From JAFDZV01 sp964455525 (GTDB taxonomy: Bacteria > Bacteroidota > Ignavibacteria > OLB7), in the NCBI GenBank assembly GCA_964455525.1, contig CAYVWR010000009.1, positions 62,001-126,000 on the forward strand: a DNA stretch of 64,000 nt. Direction: 5' to 3'. Each line of letters starts with the position of its first letter. Position 1 is the first letter of the stretch. Made by a program: the position numbers and the translations under genes. Positions 1-8,365 of this stretch are shown here, one piece after another. The notes beneath the pieces are model-generated. The model searched no databases. It saw only the letters and a program-made list of their open reading frames with translations, and was not told the DNA's origin.

Positions 1-1
1 C

Positions 2-109
2 TTCGACAACCCGGTGGCCTCGGGGCTGCAATACTATTCGATGCACCCGGATCTGACTTGCTTTGTCGATGAAGCCTCACTTCCCTGCTACGCCTCACCT
101 ACTGAATGA
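2..109 (+). CDS. C-terminal fragment of an unidentified protein
   Basis: Frame 2 is open from the left edge of the window to a TGA at 107-109 and encodes the last 35 residues of a protein ending SPTE. The composition (Asn-Pro, Tyr-Tyr, two Cys) looks protein-like, but the piece is too short to assign a family. It would be convergent with the amidotransferase gene, the two 3' ends overlapping by 11 bases. It could be a chance open frame; the sequence to the left would settle it. Confidence 0.4.
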   Translation, partial: FDNPVASGLQYYSMHPDLTCFVDEASLPCYASPTE

Positions 110-917
110 TGGGAAACAACGAATCCCCCTCTCCCGGCTCCTCCGCCGATGGTTCCTCCAGCGATAGTTCCTCCTGCGCTGGTTTCGGCAGCGGTTTGGT
201 GCTGCGTGCCAGGATCTTTGCGCTCATCGCCTCGAAGAGAAACTGCTCACGGATCGTTGCGGAAAACAGGCTCGATTGATCCGGCATCCGCTCCGGATGC
301 CACTGTACGGCCAGCAGATAGGCCTTCCCCTCATGATTGCCCCACTCTATCGCCTCAATCACCCCATCATCGGATTTGGCGCTCGCCACCAGCCCTGTCC
401 CAAGCTTGTCGACCGCCTGATGGTGCGCGGAATTCACCTCTCCTTGCAGCTCACCGGTCGCCTTGAACAGGAGCGTGCCGGCCGTTACCGTGATCTCGTG
501 ATGCCGGTCCTGCTGGCCATCCTTCTGATGATCCTCGCGCCCGTCCAACGTTGCCGGGAGATGCGGGATCAATGTGCCGCCGCGGTGGACATTTACGATC
601 TGAAGCCCTCGGCAGATCGCAAGGACGGGAAGATCGCGCTCGTCGGCGATCTCCAGCAAACGGAACTCAAGCGTATCCCGCTCGCGGTCGATATCGGTAC
701 AGACAGGCTCCGCATCCGGCCGATCGTAGCGACGCGGATCTATATCGGAGCCACCGCTCAGCAGAAGCGCATCGACACGAGCCATCTCCCCTTCAACATC
801 TTCCGAGATGGAAAGATCGATCGCCTCGATATCCTCCCCCGATTCATGCAGCCACTGCTCGTAGCGTCTGTATTTGTGGCTGCCGCTCCCCTTTGATATT
901 CCGATAACTAGACTCAT
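99..917 (-). CDS. gamma-glutamyl-gamma-aminobutyrate hydrolase family (peptidase C26) protein
   Basis: A class I glutamine-amidotransferase-like hydrolase of 272 residues. Visible motifs are LLLSGGSDIDPRRY (about residues 51-64), the nucleophile elbow LAICRGLQ with Cys102, and VQWHPE with His207 and Glu209, giving the Cys-His-Glu triad of the C26 family (PuuD-like). Such enzymes hydrolyse gamma-glutamyl amides in the cytoplasm; the actual substrate cannot be read from sequence. After the domain there is a Glu/Pro/Ser-rich tail of about 30 residues that family members normally lack. The gene starts 5 bases after the lpxK stop and so is probably the last gene of the lipid A operon, although its function is not obviously related to lipid A. 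Confidence 0.85.
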   Translation of the reverse strand: MSLVIGISKGSGSHKYRRYEQWLHESGEDIEAIDLSISEDVEGEMARVDALLLSGGSDIDPRRYDRPDAEPVCTDIDRERDTLEFRLLEIADERDLPVLAICRGLQIVNVHRGGTLIPHLPATLDGREDHQKDGQQDRHHEITVTAGTLLFKATGELQGEVNSAHHQAVDKLGTGLVASAKSDDGVIEAIEWGNHEGKAYLLAVQWHPERMPDQSSLFSATIREQFLFEAMSAKILARSTKPLPKPAQEELSLEEPSAEEPGEGDSLFPIIQ

Positions 918-922
918 GGCTG

Positions 923-1927
923 CTATCCGTTTCGTAATTCCAGTTTGTTTGTGATCGCCTCCCGCACCTTTGCCAGAAGCCGCTCCTCTCCTTCGATCGC
1001 GACGCGCAGATGTGCCACAACGATTCTCTCGCGCAGCTCGGGAAACCGTGCCAGCTTTACGGCATCCTTCGCGGTGGTAAGCACAACATCCGCCCGGCTT
1101 GACTTCATCACGGAGAGAATCCGCTGCACATCCGCACGATCATACCGATGATGATCGGAATATATCAACTGCGATACCAATGATGCTCCAAGAGTCTTCA
1201 GCGAGCCGAGGAAACGGCCGGGACGGGCAATGCCACAGACGGCAACTGCCGGTGCGCCTTCGTATGGCGTGTCACGTTCCCATGCGCGAATGCCGTCGCT
1301 CTGCTGCATCATGGGGATGATCTCGGCACCATCGGACTTCCAGCGCGTCGCAAAGCGATGTGCCTCATCCGACGTCACAAGTATCACCCCGGCACGGCCG
1401 AGCGCGCCAGGTGGCTCGCGAAGCACTCCGGCCGGAATCGGCCAGGGTGCCCGGACAGTACCATCATCGACGATCACCAGATCGAGATCGCGCGACAGAC
1501 CATAGTGCTGAAACCCATCGTCCAGAAGAACCACCGAGCGGCTGAAGTCCCCCTCGATGCGCCGTAGAAGACCTGCGCGATCGGATGCCACCCCAAGCGC
1601 ACCACGGCCAAGAGCACACGCCATCAGTGCAGGCTCGTCGCCGACGAGATCGGGGTCGGGAGGTGCGTCACCAGCCTTCCAGAGCCTCTCTGCCCTGTCC
1701 CGCCGCCCGTACCCGCGCGAAAGCACCAGAAGATCCGAGTCCCTCTGCAACCGCTCGATCAGATACAGCGTCAACGGCGTCTTGCCGGTCCCCCCCACCG
1801 AGAGATTTCCTACCGATATCACCGGCAGCCGAGAGTCGTATCGCCGTCCGCTCTTCCGAACCTTGTCGATCCATTGTCCGGCAGTGTAAAGCCCGGCAAC
1901 CGGAAGCAGAAGATGGCGAAGGAGCAT
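923..1927 (-). CDS. lpxK: tetraacyldisaccharide 4'-kinase
   Basis: LpxK phosphorylates the 4' position of the tetraacyl-disaccharide-1-phosphate to give lipid IVA at the inner membrane. The 334-residue length fits the family. The P-loop is VGNLSVGGTGKTP (about residues 40-52), the characteristic LpxK Walker A, and VVLLDDGFQHYGLSRDLDLV (about 132-151) is the second signature. It lies about 105 bases downstream of the DUF374 acyltransferase and belongs to the same minus-strand lipid A cluster. Its presence, with LpxA, B, C and D nearby, indicates a conventional Raetz pathway. Confidence 0.95.
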   Translation of the reverse strand: MLLRHLLLPVAGLYTAGQWIDKVRKSGRRYDSRLPVISVGNLSVGGTGKTPLTLYLIERLQRDSDLLVLSRGYGRRDRAERLWKAGDAPPDPDLVGDEPALMACALGRGALGVASDRAGLLRRIEGDFSRSVVLLDDGFQHYGLSRDLDLVIVDDGTVRAPWPIPAGVLREPPGALGRAGVILVTSDEAHRFATRWKSDGAEIIPMMQQSDGIRAWERDTPYEGAPAVAVCGIARPGRFLGSLKTLGASLVSQLIYSDHHRYDRADVQRILSVMKSSRADVVLTTAKDAVKLARFPELRERIVVAHLRVAIEGEERLLAKVREAITNKLELRNG

Positions 1928-2032
1928 GAGTCGATCGTAGATAAAAAAGACGTTAGTCCATCCATGTATCAGGTCGGCCGCATGGAGTTCAGTGCGTGCG
2001 GGGGTGGCCTGCCGGGATGGAGGACTTCCGTA

Positions 2033-2728
2033 TCAGAGCGATATTGCTTGGTTTACCATCGTTAGAGCCTGGCTGAACGCCTGGAGCGTTCCCCCGGATA
2101 TCCGCACTCTCCCTTCGGCAACAGAAGCAGATGGTGCCGAATGCCTGTGGCTGTCGCTTGTGGCCGATGATTCTGGCATATCGAATATGCAATAACGGAA
2201 ATTGATTATCGAGAACGGATACGGGATCTCCATACCATCCCAGGATCGCAGACGCCAGGCTCGCCGACAATTCCAGCCGACAGCCAGAACCCGGCGCCCC
2301 GCACGAGCGGCCGCAACCAGGGCACCCGCCTTTGCCTCCCTGGCCGGACCACGCGGACCATCGGGCGTAATCAGACAGCTCCGATGCTCCAGCGCGGCAA
2401 CCATCGCTGCCAGCGCCTCGCTCCCACCTCGTGAACTCGAACCACGAATAACCTCCCGGTAGCCCAGCCCCTGACGCAGATATCCCGCCAGCAGTTCACC
2501 ATCACGGCTGCCGCTGACCAGCGCGGCACCCTTATGGGCACGAAAGCGATGCCAGACCGGCAGCATCCGCCCATGCCAGAAGGCGATCGCCGCAGTCTCA
2601 TTCCCATCAACGATCCCCCTGCATTCCGGCGGAACATCCTCGCGATATCGCCATGTGGCCGATAACAGACGCAGCCCCCAGCGGAGTATCGCCCCCTGTG
2701 CCATGCGGCGTGCACGCTCACTCATCAT
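2033..2728 (-). CDS. DUF374 lysophospholipid acyltransferase-like protein, probable late lipid A acyltransferase (LpxJ-type)
   Basis: A 231-residue protein with DUF374 signatures: FWHGRMLPVW near residue 50, SGSRDGELLA (about 72-81), LITPDGPRGP (about 120) and WDGMEIPYPFS. DUF374 belongs to the LPLAT superfamily. Some members (LpxJ of epsilonproteobacteria) add secondary acyl chains to lipid A, and others are of unknown specificity. The start codon, one of two adjacent ATGs at 2726-2728 and 2723-2725, overlaps the lpxB stop, so translational coupling with lpxB is likely. No LpxL/LpxM homologue is seen in the window. The late-acyltransferase role is inferred from family plus position between lpxB and lpxK. 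The last 40 residues look divergent. Confidence 0.8.
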   Translation of the reverse strand: MMSERARRMAQGAILRWGLRLLSATWRYREDVPPECRGIVDGNETAAIAFWHGRMLPVWHRFRAHKGAALVSGSRDGELLAGYLRQGLGYREVIRGSSSRGGSEALAAMVAALEHRSCLITPDGPRGPAREAKAGALVAAARAGRRVLAVGWNCRRAWRLRSWDGMEIPYPFSIINFRYCIFDMPESSATSDSHRHSAPSASVAEGRVRISGGTLQAFSQALTMVNQAISL

Positions 2729-3881
2729 CCGGCCGCCCAAGATACTGCTCGGCAATGAACCGCGCCACACGCCCGGCAGAGCCGGCTGGACCGAACAGAT
2801 CACGCACCTCTTGTAGCCCCCGCTCTATCTGGCTACGGTACCCCGTATCGTCCAGAAGCCGCCGAAGCTCTTCTGCAAGAGCCTCCGGGCTTATCTCGGC
2901 CTGAATAAACTCCCGCACAACCCTGCGTCCGGCAAGCACATTGGTCATAGCTATATAGGGCACCTTGATAAGCCGCCGTGCGATCTGGTAGCTCACCGCC
3001 GATGTCTTGTAGATCACCGCAAACGGAACGCCGTGCAGCGTGGCATCGAGCGTGGAGGTTCCTGACTTCACGAGCGCGGCGCTCGCCCCGGCAAGGGCCT
3101 CATGGGAGCTTGCAACGATCTCGAAGGATGCGGCAGTCCGATATGCCTCCAGAAGCTCGCGAGGAATGGTCGTAGCAAGAGGGATCACATGGTGGTATTC
3201 CTGGCCCAGCATCGTTATCACACGGCATACGGTCGGCATATGCCGCGCTATCTCCTCCGGGCGGCTGCCGGGAAGATAGGCGATCGTCCGGCGCCCGTCG
3301 GGTCTGGCTGCCCCCCTCGCGCCATACGGCACAGCACCCGTTACAGGCTCGGCCGCACGCACCATCTCGATCTGATCGATCAGAGGGTGGCCGAAGAAGT
3401 GAGGGTTCAGGCCACGCTCACGGAAGAACTGCACTTCAAATGGAAACACCACAACCAGATCGCGGACATAACGACGGAGCTGTTGTACGCGCCCTTCCTT
3501 CCACGCCCAGACCTGCGGAGCTATATAATAGAGCACTGGTATCCCGGCCGCATGAAGCGATCGGGCAAGGCGGAGATTGAAGCCGGGATAATCGACAAGG
3601 ATTGCAAAGGATGGGCGGCGGTGGCGCGCCTCCTGCTGGATGGTATGGAGGACACCCCGAAAAAAGGCATAGCGTTTCAGAACCTCCACGAAGCCAACCA
3701 CGTTCATCTCGGCAGCATCGAAAAGCGTCTCGACCCCCTCGCCGCGAAGAAGTTCGCCGCCAATGCCCCAGAAATGCACATCAGGCCGATAGGCTGCTAT
3801 GGCTCCGATCAGACGTGCGGCATGACGGTCGCCCGAGGCCTCACCGGCGACAATCAACACATTCTCTGGATTCCTGCTCAT
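2718..3881 (-). CDS. lpxB: lipid-A-disaccharide synthase
   Basis: LpxB (GT19 glycosyltransferase) joins UDP-diacylglucosamine and lipid X into the beta-1',6 disaccharide at the membrane surface. The N-terminus VLIVAGEASGDRHAARLI, the FWGIGGELLRGEGVE region, LVDYPGFNLRLA, YYIAPQVWAWKEGR and the C-terminal segment ALVKSGTSTLDATLHGVPF are all LpxB hallmarks. I chose the ATG at 3879-3881 (387 residues), because it places the GEASGD motif where it normally falls. An in-frame start at 3941 would add 20 non-conserved residues. The 3' end overlaps the acyltransferase start by 8-11 bases. Confidence 0.95.
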   Translation of the reverse strand: MSRNPENVLIVAGEASGDRHAARLIGAIAAYRPDVHFWGIGGELLRGEGVETLFDAAEMNVVGFVEVLKRYAFFRGVLHTIQQEARHRRPSFAILVDYPGFNLRLARSLHAAGIPVLYYIAPQVWAWKEGRVQQLRRYVRDLVVVFPFEVQFFRERGLNPHFFGHPLIDQIEMVRAAEPVTGAVPYGARGAARPDGRRTIAYLPGSRPEEIARHMPTVCRVITMLGQEYHHVIPLATTIPRELLEAYRTAASFEIVASSHEALAGASAALVKSGTSTLDATLHGVPFAVIYKTSAVSYQIARRLIKVPYIAMTNVLAGRRVVREFIQAEISPEALAEELRRLLDDTGYRSQIERGLQEVRDLFGPAGSAGRVARFIAEQYLGRPDDE

Positions 3882-3956
3882 CTGACTCTGTCCGGGAGGT
3901 GGGCCGGTACGGTCATGATAGAGCTTGCGCCATGACCGCATCCGGCAGGCTGGAGG

Positions 3957-4745
3957 TTATCGCGAGAAGGGGATGATCCCCCGCTTGCTGGCCCTGATGA
4001 ACTCGATGATATCACAGGCCTCCTCGATTCCGCCATATAGCTCCTCGACCTGCCTTACACCATCGCCGACATTATAGCCTGATTGATAGATGATGCGATA
4101 GGCCTGCGAGATGATCTCGATGCTGGCATCGGAAAATCCGCGCCGCCGCAGCCCGATTGCATTGATGCCGCTGAAACCAAGCGGATGATTGCCCGCAAGC
4201 GCAAACGGCGGCACATCCTTCATCACGCGAAACCCTGCCCCCACCATCGCATGTTTGCCAACCCGCTCGAACTGATGGATGCCGGTAAGCCCGCCGATGA
4301 TAGCCCAGTCATCCACCTCCACATGCCCACCAAGCTGCACGCCATTGGCGAGGATCACCCGATCGCCGATGATACAATCATGCGCGACATGGCAGTATGC
4401 CATAATCAGGCAATCGTTCCCGACAACCGTCTGCTGGCGCGCGGTGGTGCCACGATGCACGGTAACGTACTCCCGGATCACCGTGCGCGGGCCGATGATG
4501 GCAAGCGTGGACTCCCCCCCGAACTTCAGATCCTGGGGCACCGCACCAACCGAGGCACCGGTAAAAATCTTGCAGTCGTCGCCAATACGAGCGCCGGAGC
4601 AGAGATGGGCATGCGGCTGGATATGCACACCATTGCCGATCTCAACATCCTCCTCGATCACCACAAACGGATCGATACGAACCCCTTCTCCGATCCTGGC
4701 ATCGGGATGAACCGAGGCAAGATGACTGACGCTTGATTCTGTCAT
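3957..4745 (-). CDS. lpxA: acyl-ACP--UDP-N-acetylglucosamine O-acyltransferase
   Basis: LpxA transfers a 3-hydroxyacyl chain from ACP to the 3-OH of UDP-GlcNAc, the first step of lipid A synthesis. The protein (262 residues) is a left-handed parallel beta helix made of hexapeptide repeats, followed by a helical tail. AYCHVAHDCIIGD contains the catalytic His (equivalent to E. coli His125), and the segment PLGFSGINAIGLRRRGF is typical of LpxA. The start at 4745 is preceded by AGAGGG at a spacing of 5, a good ribosome-binding site. Upstream in-frame starts (4760, 4784) would run into lpxC-fabZ. LpxA follows lpxC-fabZ by 22 bases in the same operon. Confidence 0.95.
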   Translation of the reverse strand: MTESSVSHLASVHPDARIGEGVRIDPFVVIEEDVEIGNGVHIQPHAHLCSGARIGDDCKIFTGASVGAVPQDLKFGGESTLAIIGPRTVIREYVTVHRGTTARQQTVVGNDCLIMAYCHVAHDCIIGDRVILANGVQLGGHVEVDDWAIIGGLTGIHQFERVGKHAMVGAGFRVMKDVPPFALAGNHPLGFSGINAIGLRRRGFSDASIEIISQAYRIIYQSGYNVGDGVRQVEELYGGIEEACDIIEFIRASKRGIIPFSR

Positions 4746-4767
4746 GTGGACCCTCTGCATATCTCGT

Positions 4768-6171
4768 TCAGGATTGACGATCAATGACGGCTATACTTAA
4801 CTCCGCCTCCGCCACCAGCGTTCCATCGACCGTGGCACGGCCGTGGAGTGTGAATGTGTTGAAGCGCTTGCCGCGCAGGGCAACCTCGAACCGGAGCTGA
4901 TCGCCTGGCACAACAGGCTTGCGGAACTTGCCGTTGTTGATCCCCATGAAAACGGCCAGCTTCGAGCCATCAGTGCTGAGATGATTCATCAGCAGCATGC
5001 CGCCTGTCTGTGCCATCGCCTCCACAATAAGCACCCCTGGCATGATCGGCTGTCCAGGAAAATGGCCGCCGAAGAACGGCTCGTTGATCGTCACGTTCTT
5101 CAATCCCACGATACGCCCCTCGTCGGTATCAAGCTCCAGAATGCGATCGACCAGAAGGAAGGGATAGCGATGCGGGAGCACCTTCATGATGGCATTGATA
5201 TCCATCACCATCCCATTCTGGGTGGAGAGATTGAACTTCTTCTGAAGTTTCTTCTGCTCGGCCAGGCGCTTGATCTTCCGGGCAAACTCGATATTGCTTG
5301 CATGTCCCGGCCGGGCCGCGAGTATATGCCCCTGCATCGGCGCGCCGACCAGTGCCAGATCGCCAAGCATATCGAGCAGTTTGTGGCGGGCCGGCTCATT
5401 CGGAAAACGCATCATGCCATTGTTCAGAATGCCGGTGGAGCCAAGCACCACCGATCCCTGGATGCCAAGCCGCTGTGAGAGGCTATCCATCTCCTCCTGG
5501 CCGATATCCTTATCGACGATCACGATGGCGTTATCGAGCTGCCCTCCCTTGATAAGCCCCTCACGGCGCAGCATCTCCACTTCCGTCAGAAAGCAGAACG
5601 TGCGTGCAGGAGCAAACTCGGTAGCGAACTCACTCTGGAGATTGAACAGGCCGGAGTGCTGGCTGCCGAGCGCAGGGTTCTTATAGTCGATCATCACCGT
5701 CACCCTGAAATCGGTGTAGGGCAATGCGACGATCTCCACCCCTTTCTCTTCGTTCTTGTAATTGACCATCTGATCGATCACGATCACCTGGCGCGGAGCA
5801 TTCTGATCGGCGAACCCGGCCTTCATCAACACCTCGGTGTACGGAAGCGCGCTTCCATCGCCCACCGGTGGCTCATTTGCTGAAAGCTCGATACGGCAGT
5901 TATCCACCTCCAGCCCGACCAGAGCAGCCAGAACATGCTCTACGGTATGGACGCTGGCGCCATCCTTGGTCAGAGTGGTGCCACGCGAGATATCGCTCAC
6001 CAGATCGACATCGGCCGGAATCTCCGGCGAGCCATCGAGATCGGCACGAACAAACCGGAGACCGTAATTCTCCGGAGCGGGATAGAAGGTAAGCGTGGAT
6101 TGATTGCCGGTATGCAGGCCAACCCCTGAAAGGCTGACCGATTCCGCTATAGTTCTCTGCTGTTGGCGCAT
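4768..6171 (-). CDS. lpxC-fabZ: fused UDP-3-O-acyl-N-acetylglucosamine deacetylase / 3-hydroxyacyl-ACP dehydratase (LpxC-FabZ)
   Basis: A bifunctional protein of 467 residues. Residues 1 to about 305 are LpxC, the zinc deacetylase committing UDP-acyl-GlcNAc to lipid A. It shows HTVEHVLAALVG, EPPVGDGSALPY, RHKLLDMLGDLALVG and the C-terminal GHASNIEFA, which include the metal-binding and catalytic His/Asp residues. Residues from about 324 are FabZ: LPHRYPFLLVDRIL, the hot-dog active site GGHFPGQPIMPG (His about 370) and IVEAMAQTGG (Glu about 384). The fusion is typical of the Bacteroidota/Chlorobiota. The ATG at 6169-6171 gives the usual LpxC N-terminus. Coupling the two activities in one chain ties 3-hydroxyacyl supply to lipid A flux; that interpretation is general to the family. 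Confidence 0.96.
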   Translation of the reverse strand: MRQQQRTIAESVSLSGVGLHTGNQSTLTFYPAPENYGLRFVRADLDGSPEIPADVDLVSDISRGTTLTKDGASVHTVEHVLAALVGLEVDNCRIELSANEPPVGDGSALPYTEVLMKAGFADQNAPRQVIVIDQMVNYKNEEKGVEIVALPYTDFRVTVMIDYKNPALGSQHSGLFNLQSEFATEFAPARTFCFLTEVEMLRREGLIKGGQLDNAIVIVDKDIGQEEMDSLSQRLGIQGSVVLGSTGILNNGMMRFPNEPARHKLLDMLGDLALVGAPMQGHILAARPGHASNIEFARKIKRLAEQKKLQKKFNLSTQNGMVMDINAIMKVLPHRYPFLLVDRILELDTDEGRIVGLKNVTINEPFFGGHFPGQPIMPGVLIVEAMAQTGGMLLMNHLSTDGSKLAVFMGINNGKFRKPVVPGDQLRFEVALRGKRFNTFTLHGRATVDGTLVAEAELSIAVIDRQS

Positions 6172-6241
6172 AGATAGATTGTTCTGGGGCAGGAGCTGCC
6201 GTACGGCAGGGCCGAGATAGCCGGGAGGCACCATACACAAA

Positions 6242-6263
6242 ACTACGGCGTGCATGCCGTAGT
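6242..6263 (-). promoter_or_regulatory. hairpin in the lpxC-fabZ leader
   Basis: A perfect 8-bp inverted repeat, ACTACGGC / GCCGTAGT (6242-6249 and 6256-6263), has a 6-base loop. On the minus strand it is followed by TTTTG. It lies 71 bases upstream of the lpxC-fabZ start and 77 bases after the lpxD terminator. It is either a second terminator or a leader attenuator; the sequence alone does not decide. Confidence 0.5.
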
Positions 6264-6339
6264 CGGTTCAAGCCATGAAAATAACGTTTCCAGCGATTCC
6301 AGCACGAGCACGTGCAGGGGCTGTTATGATTCGTCATAC

Positions 6340-6377
6340 AAAAAAGTGGAAGCACTCTGGGTTCAGGTACTTCCACT
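6340..6377 (-). terminator. Rho-independent terminator downstream of lpxD
   Basis: On the minus strand an 8-bp stem AGTGGAAG / CTTCCACT (6377-6370 and 6352-6345) closes a 17-base loop and is immediately followed by TTTTTTG. It lies about 120 bases after the lpxD stop and separates the uppS-bamA-skp-lpxD unit from lpxC-fabZ and the rest of the cluster. The 324-base gap from 6172 to 6495 contains this terminator, the leader hairpin and a further perfect 7-bp inverted repeat at 6383-6403. I see no gene in it. Confidence 0.75.
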
Positions 6378-6495
6378 GTATGCTGGTTCCGAAGCAGAAC
6401 CAGGAATGCTTCCCGGCAACAGAGAGGGGAGCGCCACGGCCCTCGGATGATCCGGCAGGCCCGCAACCCGAAGGTCTTGTTGTGTACCCCTACCG

Positions 6496-7539
6496 CTATT
6501 TTGTCACTCCCTGTGCTGCCTCAAGCTGGGCTATCCTGTTACGCATATCACGGATCTCCTGAAGCAGATCTGGAAGCTGCCGCAACGCCCCTTCCTGGCG
6601 AAGTGCAAGCGAATGCTCCTTCACCGGATGCCCGAAATACCGCCCGGATTTTCGGATAGATTTGCTTACGCCCGACTGTGCTTCGATAATCACACCATCG
6701 GCGGTTTCTATATGCCCCACGATGCCAACCTGACCAGCGATCATATTGCCGGAACCGATGCGTGTGCTACCGGAGACACCGGTCTGCGCCGCAATCACCG
6801 TATGTTCTCCCACGACCACATTATGGGCGATATGAATCAGGTTATCCAGCTTTACCCCACGCGAGATCCGGGTCTCGCCGAGCGTGGCGCGGTCGATGGC
6901 GCAGTTGGCACCGATCTCCACAGCATCCTCGATCACGACGATGCCGATCTGCGGGATCTTCTCCCACCCCTCATCACCGTTGGGGACGAAGCCAAAACCA
7001 TCGGAGCCTATCGCCGTTCCAGAGTGGATGGTAACGAAGTTGCCAATGCAAGTGCCCCGATAGATCGAGACATTTGCATGAATGCAGCAGTTCTCCCCCA
7101 CGGTCACATTGCTGCCGAGCACCGTGTTTGCATAGAGGATGGTCCCCGTCCCCACGGAGCTTCCGGCACCGACCACCACATTCGGCCCGATCGTCACCCC
7201 TTCACCAAGGGCAACATCATGGCCGATGACGGCCGTGGGATGAATCCCAGGCTCCGGGCGCTCCAGAATCGGGGCAAACGCCCGCAACGTCTGAAGAAAC
7301 GCCGTATACGGATCGGCAACACGAATATAGACGACATCGGCGCGCCCCGGCTTGAAGTCCAGCGCCACCAACAGTGCCGATGCACGTGTGGTATCGTGAT
7401 ACTTGGCATATTTCGGGTTCGCGATAAAGGAGATATCCCCTTCTGCCGCATCTTCTATCTTGGCGATGTTGGTGATATCACGCCCGCCGTCTCCAACGAA
7501 CTCCCCACCAACCAATCGAGCGATTTCCTGTACCTGCAT
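6496..7539 (-). CDS. lpxD: UDP-3-O-(3-hydroxyacyl)glucosamine N-acyltransferase
   Basis: LpxD adds the second, N-linked 3-hydroxyacyl chain to the LpxC product. The 347-residue protein has the N-terminal uridine-binding domain (DISFIANPKY, about 45-54), a long hexapeptide-repeat beta helix and a C-terminal helix. IHIAHNVVVGEHTVIAAQTG carries the catalytic His, and GSDGFGFVPN is a family motif. The ATG at 7537-7539 is preferred to a GTG at 7563, because the GTG adds residues not expected in the family. It lies 85 bases after the Skp-like gene and is the last gene before a terminator. Confidence 0.95.
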   Translation of the reverse strand: MQVQEIARLVGGEFVGDGGRDITNIAKIEDAAEGDISFIANPKYAKYHDTTRASALLVALDFKPGRADVVYIRVADPYTAFLQTLRAFAPILERPEPGIHPTAVIGHDVALGEGVTIGPNVVVGAGSSVGTGTILYANTVLGSNVTVGENCCIHANVSIYRGTCIGNFVTIHSGTAIGSDGFGFVPNGDEGWEKIPQIGIVVIEDAVEIGANCAIDRATLGETRISRGVKLDNLIHIAHNVVVGEHTVIAAQTGVSGSTRIGSGNMIAGQVGIVGHIETADGVIIEAQSGVSKSIRKSGRYFGHPVKEHSLALRQEGALRQLPDLLQEIRDMRNRIAQLEAAQGVTK

Positions 7540-7624
7540 AGATGGTATATATTGAGTATGCACTCCACTCGGGGGGATGCCTCATGCGCGAGGTACGTCC
7601 CCGATTCCGCTCCTCCGGCACCCC

Positions 7625-8365
7625 CTAGCGCGGGTTTTCGGAGGATGAGCCACCACCAGCCGGTGGGATTGTGCCATCATTCTTATTCAAGGCCTCGTTC
7701 GGATCGAACGAGCCATCTGTCGGCTTCTGCACCGGCTGATCGCGACGCCCGCGATTACGGCGGGCATCCTGTTCACGATTGGCATCGGTGGTGCCGGACG
7801 TGCTGGTTGTAGCATCGGCCGGTGGCTCCACTTCCACACCAAGCCGCTTCAATACGGCCCAGGTAAGATCATGGACCGGATTGGAATAGACCATACCGAT
7901 GCCACGGCTGCTTTTGTCGAAGACAAAGTCGTACTTCTGTGCACGAGCTTCATCGTCGATAGCCTTCCAGACCTTGTCAAAGACCGGCCCCATCAAATCG
8001 GACTGTTGCCGATCGAACTCCTGATTGGGGCCGAACTTCACGCTACGGTAGGTTGCAAGCCGTGCCTGGAGATCGGACATCTTCGCCTCGGCATCACGTT
8101 TCTCCTGAGCGCTCCAGAGAAGACGGTTGGTCTGGATCTCGGTGCTCAGCTTGGCGATCTCCTGCTCCTGACGCTGGATATCGCGCATCCAGCTCATCTG
8201 AAGCTCGGTCAGCTTGGAACGGGCGGCCTGGGCATCGGGGAGCTTCTCCAAGATGGCCTCGCTTGCCACATACGCAATCTTCTGCTGCTGCGCCCGAAGG
8301 TCGGCACCAGTTGCCACCAGAAGGGCCAGCAGCGGCACGATAGAGGTTCGTTTAATTATTACCAC
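7625..8365 (-). CDS. OmpH/Skp-family periplasmic chaperone with a long low-complexity tail
   Basis: An OmpH/Skp-type protein of about 246 residues. A signal peptide (KRTSIVPLLALLVATGADLRA) precedes KIAYVASEAILEKLPDAQAA, the usual start of the mature domain. A charged coiled coil follows, then YDFVFDKSSRGIGMVYSNP, the typical C-terminal strand region. Skp traps unfolded outer-membrane proteins on their way to BamA. The last 60 residues are unusual: Ser/Thr/Gly/Arg/Asn-rich, disordered and absent from classical Skp. No ATG lies at the expected start; I propose GTG at 8363-8365, which overlaps the upstream Skp gene by 14 bases. An in-frame ATG at 8410 would add 15 residues before the signal peptide. 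Confidence 0.85.
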   Translation of the reverse strand: MVIIKRTSIVPLLALLVATGADLRAQQQKIAYVASEAILEKLPDAQAARSKLTELQMSWMRDIQRQEQEIAKLSTEIQTNRLLWSAQEKRDAEAKMSDLQARLATYRSVKFGPNQEFDRQQSDLMGPVFDKVWKAIDDEARAQKYDFVFDKSSRGIGMVYSNPVHDLTWAVLKRLGVEVEPPADATTSTSGTTDANREQDARRNRGRRDQPVQKPTDGSFDPNEALNKNDGTIPPAGGGSSSENPR

